NCBI RefSeq assembly: GCF_020715565.1
Contig: NZ_CP085839.1
Span: 3,162,001 to 3,226,000 of the forward strand
Reading direction: 5' to 3'
Source: Nocardioides sp. Kera G14
GTDB lineage: Bacteria > Actinomycetota > Actinomycetes > Propionibacteriales > Nocardioidaceae
Length of the DNA stretch: 64,000 nucleotides
Position numbers and translations under genes: made by a program. The notes under the pieces are model-generated. The model saw only the letters and a list, made by a program, of their open reading frames with translations, made no database searches and was not told where the DNA came from. Below, one piece after another: positions 24,322-32,275 of the stretch (position 1 is the first letter of the stretch; each line of letters opens with the position of its first letter).

Positions 24322-25073
24322 GGGTCGGCCCAGGCGCTGATGATCCGTGCCGCGCGCTGTGCCCGACCGGGCAGCGTCAGCAGATGGTCGGAACCCTCCA
24401 GGGAGACGAAGCTGCGCGGATGCCGCGCCGCGTTGAAGATGTCAGCGGCGTTGTCGACGCCGACGGTGTCGTCGGTCGGGGAGTGCATGACCAGCAGGGG
24501 TCGGCCCAGAGCAGCCACGCGGTCGAGCAGATGGGCACGGCGTACGTCCTCGACGAAGTCGCGCTTGAGGGTGAGCGCCTTACCGCCGATCAGCCACTCG
24601 GCGTCACCCTCGGCCAGCACCCGGGAGACGAGCGCGTCGTAGTGGTGCTCGACGTGACTCGGGTCGCTGGGCGCCGCGATGCTGGCCACGGCCCGCACGG
24701 TCGGGTGGACGCTCGCGGCCGCGATCGCCGCCGCCCCGCCCCACGAGTGCCCGACGACGAGATCGGCGGTCGTGCCGCGCTCCGTCATGGCATCGATGGC
24801 GCGCAGGGTGTCCGCCACCTTCACCGTGAAGGAACCATCACCCCAGTCGCCCTCGGAGTCGCCCAACCCCAGGTTGTCGAAGCGCAGCATGCCGATCCCC
24901 TCGGCCGCCAGCTGCCGAGAGATCCGCGAGGCGGCCGGGCAGTCCTTGCCCAACGTGAAGCCGTGTGCGAAGACGCCCCATCCACGGACCTCGCCCTGGG
25001 GAAGGTCGATGATCCCGGCCAGCGACGGGCCGGTCGAACTGGCGAAGCGGATCCGCTCGGACGTGGTGCTCAC
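24240..25073 (-). CDS. Alpha/beta hydrolase (OsmC-associated hydrolase type, stand-alone)
   Basis: A 277-residue alpha/beta hydrolase from a GTG start. FAHGFTLGKDCPAASRISRQLAAEGIGMLRFDNLGLGDSEG is typical of the hydrolase half of bifunctional hydrolase/OsmC proteins. GHSWGGAA carries the nucleophile Ser, SPTDDTVG the acid, and GSDHLL the His. No OsmC domain follows. The C-terminal tail after DPYLGSS is encoded opposite the end of the MarR gene and looks like a read-through extension. The substrate is unknown. Confidence 0.8.
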   Translation of the reverse strand: MSTTSERIRFASSTGPSLAGIIDLPQGEVRGWGVFAHGFTLGKDCPAASRISRQLAAEGIGMLRFDNLGLGDSEGDWGDGSFTVKVADTLRAIDAMTERGTTADLVVGHSWGGAAAIAAASVHPTVRAVASIAAPSDPSHVEHHYDALVSRVLAEGDAEWLIGGKALTLKRDFVEDVRRAHLLDRVAALGRPLLVMHSPTDDTVGVDNAADIFNAARHPRSFVSLEGSDHLLTLPGRAQRAARIISAWADPYLGSSSLPRRAAYRAVSASSAAPSVR

Positions 25074-25130
25074 GGCCGCGATTATGACGTGCGAGTGCCC
25101 CCGCGGTCGCCCTGTTCTGCGTGGTCGAAC

Positions 25131-25985
25131 CTACGGAACTGCCACCGCCCACTGCGCTGCCCGCAGTGTGTTGACCATCAGCATGGCGATGGTCATGGGC
25201 CCGACCCCGCCGGGCACCGGCGTGAGGCACTTCGCGAAGCCCTCCAGCTCCTCGGCCCTCACGTCGCCGGTGAGCCCGGTCGGCGTGCGATGGATCCCGA
25301 CGTCGATGACCGTGGCACCCGGCTTGACGTGCTCCCGCCCGATCAGTCCCTGCACTCCCGTGGCGACCACGAGGATGTCGGCCTCCCGGGTCGCCGAGAT
25401 CAGGTCACGGGTCTCCTTGTGCGCGACGGTGACCGTCGCGTCGCGGTTGAGGAGCATCTGCCCCATCGGTCGCCCGACGAGGTCGGAACGGCCGACCACA
25501 CACGCCTTGGCGCCCTCGATGGTGACGCCCTCGGAGTCGAGGAGCTCGATCACTCCCGCCGGGGTGCAGGGTCGCAGCCCCGGCTGGTCCCGGGCGAGCA
25601 GGCCGGCGCTCGCCGTCGTCAGCCCGTCCACGTCCTTGCTCGGCGGGATCCGATTGATCAGGGCACCGCTCTCCAGTCCCGCCGGCAGCGGAAGCTGCAG
25701 CAGGATGCCGGAGACCACCGGATCCTGAGCCAGGCGGTCGATGACCCCGGCGACCTCCGCCTGCGTCGCCTCGGCAGGAAGCGAGACATGCAGGTCCTGC
25801 ATGCCCGCCTCACGCACCGCCTTCCGCTTCGCGGCCACGTAGACGGCGCTGGCCGGATCGTCTCCGACGAGGATGGTGGCCAGCCCGGGCGCCGTGGACG
25901 GGTCGGGATGGAGGCGAGCCACCTCCGAGGCGACCTCCGCACGGATGCGGCGAGCCACCGCCGTTCCGTCGATCCTCCTGGTCAC
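25131..25985 (-). CDS. folD: Bifunctional methylenetetrahydrofolate dehydrogenase/cyclohydrolase
   Basis: A 284-residue FolD. YVAAKRKAVREAG contains the catalytic Lys, QLPLP and KDVDGLT line the folate site, and PVPGGVGPMT is the family signature. It converts 5,10-methylene-THF to 10-formyl-THF via methenyl-THF with NADP+. The GTG start at 25985 is preceded by GAGGAGG and lies 10 bp after the purU stop. In this operon it oxidises the methyl carbon removed by the LigM-like demethylase. The gene is probably a pathway-specific paralogue of the housekeeping folD (inference). Confidence 0.93.
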   Translation of the reverse strand: MTRRIDGTAVARRIRAEVASEVARLHPDPSTAPGLATILVGDDPASAVYVAAKRKAVREAGMQDLHVSLPAEATQAEVAGVIDRLAQDPVVSGILLQLPLPAGLESGALINRIPPSKDVDGLTTASAGLLARDQPGLRPCTPAGVIELLDSEGVTIEGAKACVVGRSDLVGRPMGQMLLNRDATVTVAHKETRDLISATREADILVVATGVQGLIGREHVKPGATVIDVGIHRTPTGLTGDVRAEELEGFAKCLTPVPGGVGPMTIAMLMVNTLRAAQWAVAVP

Positions 25986-25995
25986 AACGGCCTCC

Positions 25996-26850
25996 TCACG
26001 CGAAGACGATGGTGTGGTTCTGGTGACGTACGACGCGGTCCTCGCTGTGCCAGGCCACGGCACGCGAGAGCACGGCCCGCTCGACGTCCGCGCCGCGCCG
26101 CTGCAGGTCGGCGGCCGTGTCGGCGTGGGTCACCCGGACGACGTCCTGCTCGATGATCGGGCCCTCGTCGAGGTCCTCGGTGACGTAGTGAGCCGTGGCT
26201 CCGATCAGCTTCACGCCCCGCTCCTTGGCCTTCGCGTACGGTCCGGCCCCGATGAAGGCGGGCAGGAAGGAGTGGTGGATGTTGATGATCGGGACGCCGA
26301 CCTCGGTGATGAAGCTGCCCGAGATGATCTGCATGTACCGGGCCAGCACGATGAAGTCGACGTTGCCCTTCAGGAGTCGGAGGTGTTCCGCCTCGGCGGC
26401 GGACTTGTCCGGCCCGGAGGAAGGCACGTGGAAGAACGGGATCCCGAAGGACCGGACCTCCTCGGCCGTGTCGGTGTGGTTGGAGATCACCATCGCCACG
26501 TCGATCGGCAGCTCACCGCGGCGGTGGCGCCAGAGGAGGTCCAGGAGACAGTGGTCCGACTTGGAGGCGAAGATCGCCACACGCTTGCGCACCGACATGT
26601 CGCGCAGTGCGAACTCGAGCTCGAAGCCGGCGCGCAGTGCCTCCGTCAGGTCGGCCTCGATGTCAGGAAGCACTGCCGCGAGGTGCTCGACCCCGAAGAC
26701 GGTCCGTTGGAAGAAGGTTCCGCCTTCGGGGTCGTCGGAGTACTGGTCGAGCGAGATGATGTTGGCGTCCCGCTTGCTCAGTACGTTGGCGACCGTGGCC
26801 ACGATGCCCGTGCGGTCGCGTCCCTTGACGATCAGGGAGGCATGGTTCAC
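25996..26850 (-). CDS. purU: Formyltetrahydrofolate deformylase
   Basis: A 284-residue PurU with an N-terminal ACT domain (SLIVKGRDRTGIVATVANVLSKRDANI) and a formyltransferase-like catalytic domain. IINIHHSFLPAF and EDLDEGPIIEQD supply the Asn, His and Asp active-site residues. It hydrolyses 10-formyl-THF to formate and THF. The GTG start overlaps the MetF stop by 4 bp. Placed with metF and folD it regenerates THF for the demethylase and discharges the C1 unit as formate. Confidence 0.93.
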   Translation of the reverse strand: MNHASLIVKGRDRTGIVATVANVLSKRDANIISLDQYSDDPEGGTFFQRTVFGVEHLAAVLPDIEADLTEALRAGFELEFALRDMSVRKRVAIFASKSDHCLLDLLWRHRRGELPIDVAMVISNHTDTAEEVRSFGIPFFHVPSSGPDKSAAEAEHLRLLKGNVDFIVLARYMQIISGSFITEVGVPIINIHHSFLPAFIGAGPYAKAKERGVKLIGATAHYVTEDLDEGPIIEQDVVRVTHADTAADLQRRGADVERAVLSRAVAWHSEDRVVRHQNHTIVFA

Positions 26851-27716
26851 TGCAGGTTCTCCTTGAACTCGTCGATCCACGCCGAGGTGGCCTGGAGGCC
26901 ACCGAACGTGTAGAAGTGCAGCTTCACCTCACCGTGCACCTCCGGACGGAGCTGCTCGGCCAGCGCATGGATGAAGCGGTCGGGGCCGGCCGTGCCCATC
27001 AGGTTCGTGATGGAGAGCCCGTACTTCTTGGCGATCCCGGCACTCGTCCCGATGCCGAACCGGGTCGCGTAGCGCAGCAGTCGTCGTACGCCGGCAGGCC
27101 CGGGCACACCGACACGGATGGGCATCTCGACACCGCGTCGACGAGCTTCGGCGATCCACTCCAGGACGGCGTCGACGTCGAAACCGAACTGCGTGATGAC
27201 GTCGCCCGGGATCTGTGCCTCGCGCAGGGCCGCGGCCTTCGCCTCGAGGGAGGACCACAGCACGTCCGCGGTGATCTCGGGGTGACCTTCCGGGTAGCCC
27301 GCGACGCTGATGTGGCGCACGCCGTGGCTCGCGAGGGCGCCGCTGCGGATCACGTCGAGTGAGTCGTTGAACGGTCCGTGCGAGACCGACGGGTCGCCGG
27401 CGACGACGAAGATGCTGTCGTTCGCGCCGACGCTCTCGAGGCCGGCGAGGAACTCCTCCAACTGCGAGACCGACGCGAGACGACGGGCTGAGACGTGCGG
27501 GACCGGGACGAACCCGAGGTCCCGTGCAGTCCGCGCCGCGACGAGGCGCGTGTCCAGGTCCTCGTGCTCGAGATAGGTGACGTTGATCCGAGTGCCCTGC
27601 GGGATCGAGGGCGCCGCCTCACGGAGGTGGTCGACGTCCTTGCCGGTCATCTCCAGGGAGAAGTCGGCGAGAAGCGTGCACACCGCCTCGGTGGTGGCCG
27701 TCTGGGTGGACTTCAC
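26847..27716 (-). CDS. metF: Methylenetetrahydrofolate reductase-like protein (MetF family)
   Basis: A 289-residue TIM-barrel protein of the MTHFR family. SLEMTGKDVDHLREAAPSIPQGTRINVTYLEHED, FVPVPHVSARR and AGYPEGHPEI match the family folate- and FAD-binding segments. In this operon it would run in the oxidative direction, converting 5-methyl-THF formed by demethylation to 5,10-methylene-THF. The GTG start is 4 bp downstream of the LigM-like stop. It resembles the MetF that accompanies ligM in lignin-degrading sphingomonads (from memory). Confidence 0.88.
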   Translation of the reverse strand: MKSTQTATTEAVCTLLADFSLEMTGKDVDHLREAAPSIPQGTRINVTYLEHEDLDTRLVAARTARDLGFVPVPHVSARRLASVSQLEEFLAGLESVGANDSIFVVAGDPSVSHGPFNDSLDVIRSGALASHGVRHISVAGYPEGHPEITADVLWSSLEAKAAALREAQIPGDVITQFGFDVDAVLEWIAEARRRGVEMPIRVGVPGPAGVRRLLRYATRFGIGTSAGIAKKYGLSITNLMGTAGPDRFIHALAEQLRPEVHGEVKLHFYTFGGLQATSAWIDEFKENLQ

Positions 27717-27720
27717 GCGG

Positions 27721-29061
27721 TCACGCCTTGTCGCGGTACGCGGTGCGGGCCGTGACGTCGTACGGAGCCGGCTCGACGGTCGCACGGAGCCGCGGGAAGC
27801 CGAGGTCGGCGTCGGGCGCGGTTCCGGCGCCGGGGTGAAGGCCCCAGACGACCTCGACCTGCGTGCCGGGCGCTGCGTACTCCTTGTCGACGAGGGTCAG
27901 CGCCATCACGGTGCCGACCGGGTCCAGCCAGTCGGTCTGGAAGGTCACGCCGACGAGTTCGCCGCTCGCCGTCTCGACCCGGTTGCGCCAGTAGTGGTGG
28001 ACGTAGCCGGGGTCCTCGCCGAGGACGCGCTTCACGTCGTCGAGGTCGAAGACCAGCGTGACCTTCGTGCGCGGGGCGTCCGTCTTCGCCTTCGCCAGCG
28101 CGTCACGGCCGATGAAGTCGTGGTCGAGGTTGATCGAGCGGCCGTAGTCCAGCTCGTACGGCGAGCAGTAGAAGTCCTCGATGTTCTCGGAGTAGAAGCT
28201 GCCCTGGAGCGGCTTCTGGCCCTCGTAGGAGAAGAGCGAGACCCACTGGCGGTAGTCCTTGAGTGTCGGGTCGGTGTAGATCGCCGGCGTCGGCGACGGG
28301 ATCCACCCGCTGCCCTGGCTGGCGGTCGGGTAGGACATGGCGCCCTGGTGGACCAGGCCGTACTGCTGTCCGGCGTCGAGGAGGGCCTCCTTGACGGCGG
28401 CCGCGTCCTTCCAGTCGCCGATGAACTCGGCGCCCGCCTGGCCGGCCATGCCGTGGCGGAGCGCACGGACGGGGCGTCCCGCGATCGTGACCATGGCGGA
28501 GTGGAAGAACTTGATGTCCGGGAACGGACCACCGAGGACGTCCTCGATGAGCCGGGCGGCCAGCGGGCCCTGGATCTGGTAGCGGAACAGGGCCGGGTCA
28601 CGGCCGTCGCGGCGGGCCCCGGTCTCGCGGTTGACCCTGAACTCGACGTCGAGGCCCTCACGCTCGGCGTGGTACATCACCCAGTTCTGGGCGGGCGGCG
28701 GGCCGCTGAGCGTGTACTCCTCGTCGCCGGTCCGGAGCAGGATGCCGTCGGTGATGATGTTGCCGTCCTCGGCGACCGGGACGAACTGCTTGGCCTGCCC
28801 GATGGCGAACTTCTCGTAGTTGTTGGCACTGGTGAGGGAGAGCGCCTTGGTGGCGTCGGGCCCACTGATGAAGGTGTCGGACATGTGGAACGAGAGGTCG
28901 GCGAGCGTCACGCGGTCGTACCAGGCGTGCTGCTCGATCTTCCAGCCCGCGTACTCCGGCAGCACCACGTCCGGGAACCACGGTGCGGCGTTGGGCTTCC
29001 AGAGCAGGTTGACCGCGGATCCGGCCCTGTCGAGTCCGTCCTGAACGCTGGGTGTTGCCAT
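27721..29061 (-). CDS. THF-dependent O-demethylase, LigM/GcvT-like aminomethyltransferase family
   Basis: A 446-residue GcvT-fold protein related to LigM (vanillate/3-O-methylgallate O-demethylase) and DmdA. It contains NAAPWFPDVVLPEYAGWKIEQHAWYDRVTLADLSFHMSD at the N-terminus and GMAGQAGAEFIGD mid-protein, and a C-terminal GcvT_C-like barrel (GRDALAKAKTDAPRTKVTLVFD). It transfers an aryl O-methyl group to THF, giving a phenol and 5-methyl-THF. The downstream metF, purU and folD close the C1 cycle. A LacI-type operator lies at the divergent promoter. The actual methoxy substrate is unknown, and sarcosine or dimethylsulfoniopropionate are alternatives. Confidence 0.82.
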   Translation of the reverse strand: MATPSVQDGLDRAGSAVNLLWKPNAAPWFPDVVLPEYAGWKIEQHAWYDRVTLADLSFHMSDTFISGPDATKALSLTSANNYEKFAIGQAKQFVPVAEDGNIITDGILLRTGDEEYTLSGPPPAQNWVMYHAEREGLDVEFRVNRETGARRDGRDPALFRYQIQGPLAARLIEDVLGGPFPDIKFFHSAMVTIAGRPVRALRHGMAGQAGAEFIGDWKDAAAVKEALLDAGQQYGLVHQGAMSYPTASQGSGWIPSPTPAIYTDPTLKDYRQWVSLFSYEGQKPLQGSFYSENIEDFYCSPYELDYGRSINLDHDFIGRDALAKAKTDAPRTKVTLVFDLDDVKRVLGEDPGYVHHYWRNRVETASGELVGVTFQTDWLDPVGTVMALTLVDKEYAAPGTQVEVVWGLHPGAGTAPDADLGFPRLRATVEPAPYDVTARTAYRDKA

Positions 29062-29096
29062 CTGCTTCTCCTCTGAAGGGCGACGTGGTCCACGTC

Positions 29097-29112
29097 ACTA
29101 AATCGAATTAGT
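29097..29112. promoter_or_regulatory. LacI-type operator between ligM-like operon and lacI gene
   Basis: ACTAAATCGAATTAGT is a 16-bp palindrome with a central CG and one mismatched pair, the usual shape of a LacI/GalR operator. It lies 36 bp from the LigM-like start and 91 bp from the LacI-type gene, so the regulator would control both. Confidence 0.62.
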
Positions 29113-29202
29113 AACCGGATCATATGTCGGCGATGATGTGGTGGCAAGGCTCACACCGCGGATTCCGCCGTAGGGTGTGACGCCGTCGAGAGGAGAGAAG
29201 AG

Positions 29203-30123
29203 ATGGCGGGTCGGGTGAGCATGCGCGATGTCGCTGCCGCGAGCGGTGTCTCGCCGGCGACGGTGAGTTTCGTGCTCAACAACGTCGCCGGCCAGACGAT
29301 CTCCCCCACCACGCGGAAGCGTGTCGAAGAGGCGGCGCGGTCACTCGGCTACGTGCCCCACGGGATCGCCCGCGCCCTGCGGGAGGGCTCCTCGCGCATC
29401 GTCGTGCTCAACATCGGCCAGAACCTCGAGGGCAACTACTCCCAGACCTACGTCCGCGGCCTCGGCGACGAGCTGGCCCGCCACGAGCACGTCCTCCTCG
29501 TGCAGCACCAGGAGCTGACCGACGACTCGCTCAAGCAGATCCAGGATGCCGTCTCACCGCGCGCGGTCATTCGATTCGCGCAGCGCTACCTCACCGGGCA
29601 CGAGCTCGACGACGGCGGCTGGCAGTCCGGCCTGGCGTCACACACGGCCGCGCAGATCGGCCACCTGGCCGAGCGCGGTCACACCCGCATCGCCATGGCG
29701 ATCCCCGAGGACCGACCGCCGCTGAGCACGGTCAGGCTCCACTTCGCCGAGGAGACCGCTCGGAACCTTGGCCTGGCTCCCCTCCAGCCGTTCTTCATCC
29801 CCGCCTCGCGGCGTGACGCCGCTCGAGCACTCGAGGAGCTGCTCGCCGAGAACGGGAGCATCACCGCCGTCGCCGGCTTCGTCGACGAGACGGCGCTTCG
29901 GACCGTCAAGGCGGCCCTCGACCTCGGCCTGCGTGTGCCCGAGGACCTCGCCGTGATCGGGTACGACGCGACGCCGTACGGCGAGCTCGCCACGCCCGCC
30001 CTGAGCACGGTGCACATCGACGCCGAGGCCCACGGCCGCCACACGGCGCGGAGTGTCCTCGGCCTCGCGGTCGACGACCTCGTCACCCAGACCGCGCACG
30101 TGATCCAGCGCGAGTCGACGTGA
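29203..30123 (+). CDS. LacI family transcriptional regulator
   Basis: A 306-residue regulator. The N-terminal HTH is VSMRDVAAASGVSPATVSFVLNN, and the hinge is RKRVEEAARSLGYVPHGIARALREGSS. A somewhat short periplasmic-binding-like domain ends with VPEDLAVIGYDATPYGELATPALSTVHID. GAGAGGAGAGAAGAG precedes the ATG. It is divergent from the LigM-like demethylase operon and very likely represses it through the palindrome at 29097-29112. The effector may be the methoxylated aromatic. Confidence 0.88.
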   Translation: MAGRVSMRDVAAASGVSPATVSFVLNNVAGQTISPTTRKRVEEAARSLGYVPHGIARALREGSSRIVVLNIGQNLEGNYSQTYVRGLGDELARHEHVLLVQHQELTDDSLKQIQDAVSPRAVIRFAQRYLTGHELDDGGWQSGLASHTAAQIGHLAERGHTRIAMAIPEDRPPLSTVRLHFAEETARNLGLAPLQPFFIPASRRDAARALEELLAENGSITAVAGFVDETALRTVKAALDLGLRVPEDLAVIGYDATPYGELATPALSTVHIDAEAHGRHTARSVLGLAVDDLVTQTAHVIQREST

Positions 30124-30126
30124 GCG

Positions 30127-30738
30127 TCAGCTGCCGAGGAGACGGACCCAGCTCGCCGTGAGCTCGGCGAGCATGGTCTCGCGGTCCACCTTCCAGGCGC
30201 CGTCCTCGTAGTTCTGCGCGATGAAGTCGAGCTCCGCCATCGCGAGCACGCCCTTGAAGTGCCGTACGCCGACGTCGAAGCGGTTCGCCTCGGTGAGGCC
30301 GTCCTCGACGTCGCTGATGGCCTCCTCCATCCAGCGCTCGACCAGGTTGCCCAGGTCGCGGTCGACCGCGGCGGCCTCCCGTCCGATGCGGATGAGCGGC
30401 CGGATGTCCGGCCAGCGCTCGGACGTGCGCCGCATCCAGGCCCCGATCGCCTCCGGGGTGCCCTCGGCCACGACCTCGACGAGCTCCCGCGCCGTCGAGC
30501 CATGCCGCGGTGAGCGGCTGCGCTGGAGGGTCTCGTTGAGCTGCTCGTCGATCAGCGCCTTCATCAGGTCGGCGCGCGAGGGGAAGTACGCGTAGAAGGT
30601 GACCCGGGTCGTGCCGGCCGCCTTCGCGATGTCGTCGACCGTGGTGGCCGCATAGCCCTGCTCGGTGAAGAGACGGAGCCCCGAGTCCAGGAGCAGGCGT
30701 CGCGTCATCTGCTTCTGCTGCTCGCGGAGGGAGGCCAT
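30127..30738 (-). CDS. TetR family transcriptional regulator
   Basis: A 203-residue regulator. The HTH is LFTEQGYAATTVDDIAKAAGTTRVTFYAYFPSRADL and an all-helical ligand-binding domain follows. It is divergent from the P450 operon, and the intergenic region carries an inverted repeat (30775-30795) as likely operator. It is convergent with the LacI gene, with only 3 bp between their stops. Confidence 0.88.
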   Translation of the reverse strand: MASLREQQKQMTRRLLLDSGLRLFTEQGYAATTVDDIAKAAGTTRVTFYAYFPSRADLMKALIDEQLNETLQRSRSPRHGSTARELVEVVAEGTPEAIGAWMRRTSERWPDIRPLIRIGREAAAVDRDLGNLVERWMEEAISDVEDGLTEANRFDVGVRHFKGVLAMAELDFIAQNYEDGAWKVDRETMLAELTASWVRLLGS

Positions 30739-30774
30739 GCAAGAACCCTACCTCTTTGCTCAGATCATTGACAG

Positions 30775-30795
30775 TGTGTCAAGACACGTGACACA
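30775..30795. promoter_or_regulatory. TetR-type inverted repeat at P450 promoter
   Basis: TGTGTCA and TGACACA form 7-bp arms separated by 7 bases. The site lies 37 bp from the TetR start and 64 bp before the P450 start, fitting shared control of both genes. Confidence 0.55.
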
Positions 30796-30809
30796 GTGCA
30801 CAGCGTTCG

Positions 30810-30825
30810 CGTGACAGCAGTCACA
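30810..30825. promoter_or_regulatory. CRP/GlxR-like box
   Basis: CGTGA-N6-TCACA (CGTGACAGCAGTCACA), one base from the consensus TGTGA-N6-TCACA, lies 34 bp before the P450 start. Confidence 0.5.
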
Positions 30826-30858
30826 CGCGATGTGCCCCCGGCCACTCAAGGAGCAACG

Positions 30859-32070
30859 ATGACCTCGACCACGTCGACCGGCGCCGCAGCGCCGACCTCC
30901 GATCTCGACCTCTTCGCCGACGCCGTCCTGACGGACCCCTATCCGACGTACGCCGCACTCCGCGCCCTCGGCCCGGTCGTCCACCTGACCACGAACGACG
31001 TCTACGCGCTCACCTCCTACGACGCCGTGCGTGACGCACTCGCTGACTGGGAGACCTTCTCCTCGGCCCACGGCGTCGGCTTCAACCCGGGCGTCAACGA
31101 GGCACTGGCCGGGACCTCCCTGGCGAGCGACCCGCCACAGCACACCGCGCTGCGCGCCGCACTCACCGAGAACCTCTCGCCCCGCGCACTGCGCGGCCTC
31201 AAGGGCCAGATCGACGCGAAGGCGGACGCGCTCGTCGCCTCGCTCGTCGAGCAGGGCAGCTTCGACGCGATCGACGCCATCGCCCGCCAGTTCCCGCTCG
31301 AGGTCGTGGCCGACCTGATCGGCTTCACCGGCGAGGTCCGCGACCACATGCTCACCTGGGGGAAGGCCGCCAACCAGGTGATCGGCCCGATGAACCCGCG
31401 CACGATCGAGTCCTTCCCCATCGCCGGCGAGCTCTACGCCTGGTGTGCGGGCGTGAAGCAGGAGGACCTCGCTCCCGACTCCATCGGCTACGGCATCTTC
31501 GAGGCCGAGAAGCGTGGCGACATCCCCGCCGACGCGTCGGGCCCGATCATCCACCAGTACCTCGCCGCGGGCGTCGAGAACACCGTCAGCGCCCTCGGCA
31601 ACATCCTGTCGCTGCTCACCGCGCACCCCGACCAGCTGGCCCAGATCCGCGAGGACCCGTCGCTCATCCCCGCAGCGTTCAACGAGGTGCTCCGCTTCTG
31701 GGCGCCGATCAACGCGTGGGGCCGCGAGACGACCCGCGAGGTCACCATCGCCCGCGGTGACGACACCGGGATCACCATCCCCGCCGGCGCCCGCGTCGCC
31801 CTCCTGCTCGGCTCGGGCAACCGCGACGAGCGGCACTACGAGAACGCCGACACGTTCGACATCACCCGCAACCCGACCGACCACCTCTCCCTCGGGTACG
31901 GCGTCCACGGCTGTGCCGGCCAGGGACTCGCCCGCCTCGAGGCGCACGCGCTGATCGACGCGCTCGCCCGTCGGGTCGAGCGCTTCGTCGTCGGCGACGA
32001 GCTCCGCGTCCCGCACAACATCACCCGGAGCATCGACTCGCTCCCCGTCCTGGAGGTCGTCCCCGCATGA
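30859..32070 (+). CDS. Cytochrome P450, CYP199A-like (possible aryl O-demethylase)
   Basis: A 403-residue class I P450. The heme Cys is C352 in LGYGVHGCAGQGLARLEA, ExxR is in NEVLRF, and the I-helix reads AGVENT (237-242), where Asn241 stands at the usual acid-alcohol Thr. The segments TFSSAHGVGF, LLLGSGNRDERHYENADTFDITR and TRSIDSLPV resemble CYP199A 4-methoxybenzoate demethylases (from memory). It would oxidise a benzoate-like substrate, releasing formaldehyde if it demethylates. Its ferredoxin and reductase follow directly. AAGGAG precedes the ATG at 30859. Confidence 0.85.
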   Translation: MTSTTSTGAAAPTSDLDLFADAVLTDPYPTYAALRALGPVVHLTTNDVYALTSYDAVRDALADWETFSSAHGVGFNPGVNEALAGTSLASDPPQHTALRAALTENLSPRALRGLKGQIDAKADALVASLVEQGSFDAIDAIARQFPLEVVADLIGFTGEVRDHMLTWGKAANQVIGPMNPRTIESFPIAGELYAWCAGVKQEDLAPDSIGYGIFEAEKRGDIPADASGPIIHQYLAAGVENTVSALGNILSLLTAHPDQLAQIREDPSLIPAAFNEVLRFWAPINAWGRETTREVTIARGDDTGITIPAGARVALLLGSGNRDERHYENADTFDITRNPTDHLSLGYGVHGCAGQGLARLEAHALIDALARRVERFVVGDELRVPHNITRSIDSLPVLEVVPA

Positions 32071-32273
32071 GCACTCTTCTCACGATCGAGCTCGACGTCC
32101 CGCGCTGTGAGGGCCACGGCCTCTGCGAGGAGGCCGCACCCGACCTGATGCACCTCGACGACGAGGGCGACCTCGTCCTCGACGTGGCGCAGGTCGAGGA
32201 GGACACTCCTGAGGCCCGCGCCGCTGCTGCGGCCGTGCGCGTCTGCCCGGTCGCGGCGCTGAAGCTGGCCTGA
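32067..32273 (+). CDS. 3Fe-4S ferredoxin, P450 partner
   Basis: A 68-residue ferredoxin with C14, C20 and C60 (CEGHGLC...CPVAAL). His17 takes the place of the second cluster Cys, which indicates a 3Fe-4S cluster as in actinobacterial P450 redox partners. The ATG overlaps the P450 stop (ATGA), and the reductase gene starts 2 bp downstream. It shuttles electrons from the reductase at 32276 to the P450. Confidence 0.9.
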   Translation: MSTLLTIELDVPRCEGHGLCEEAAPDLMHLDDEGDLVLDVAQVEEDTPEARAAAAAVRVCPVAALKLA

Positions 32274-32275
32274 GG

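Noticed and set aside
29140..29158. CRP-like box before the LacI gene (GGTGG-N6-TCACA)
   Set aside because: The left half matches only three of five positions, so it is not distinguishable from chance.
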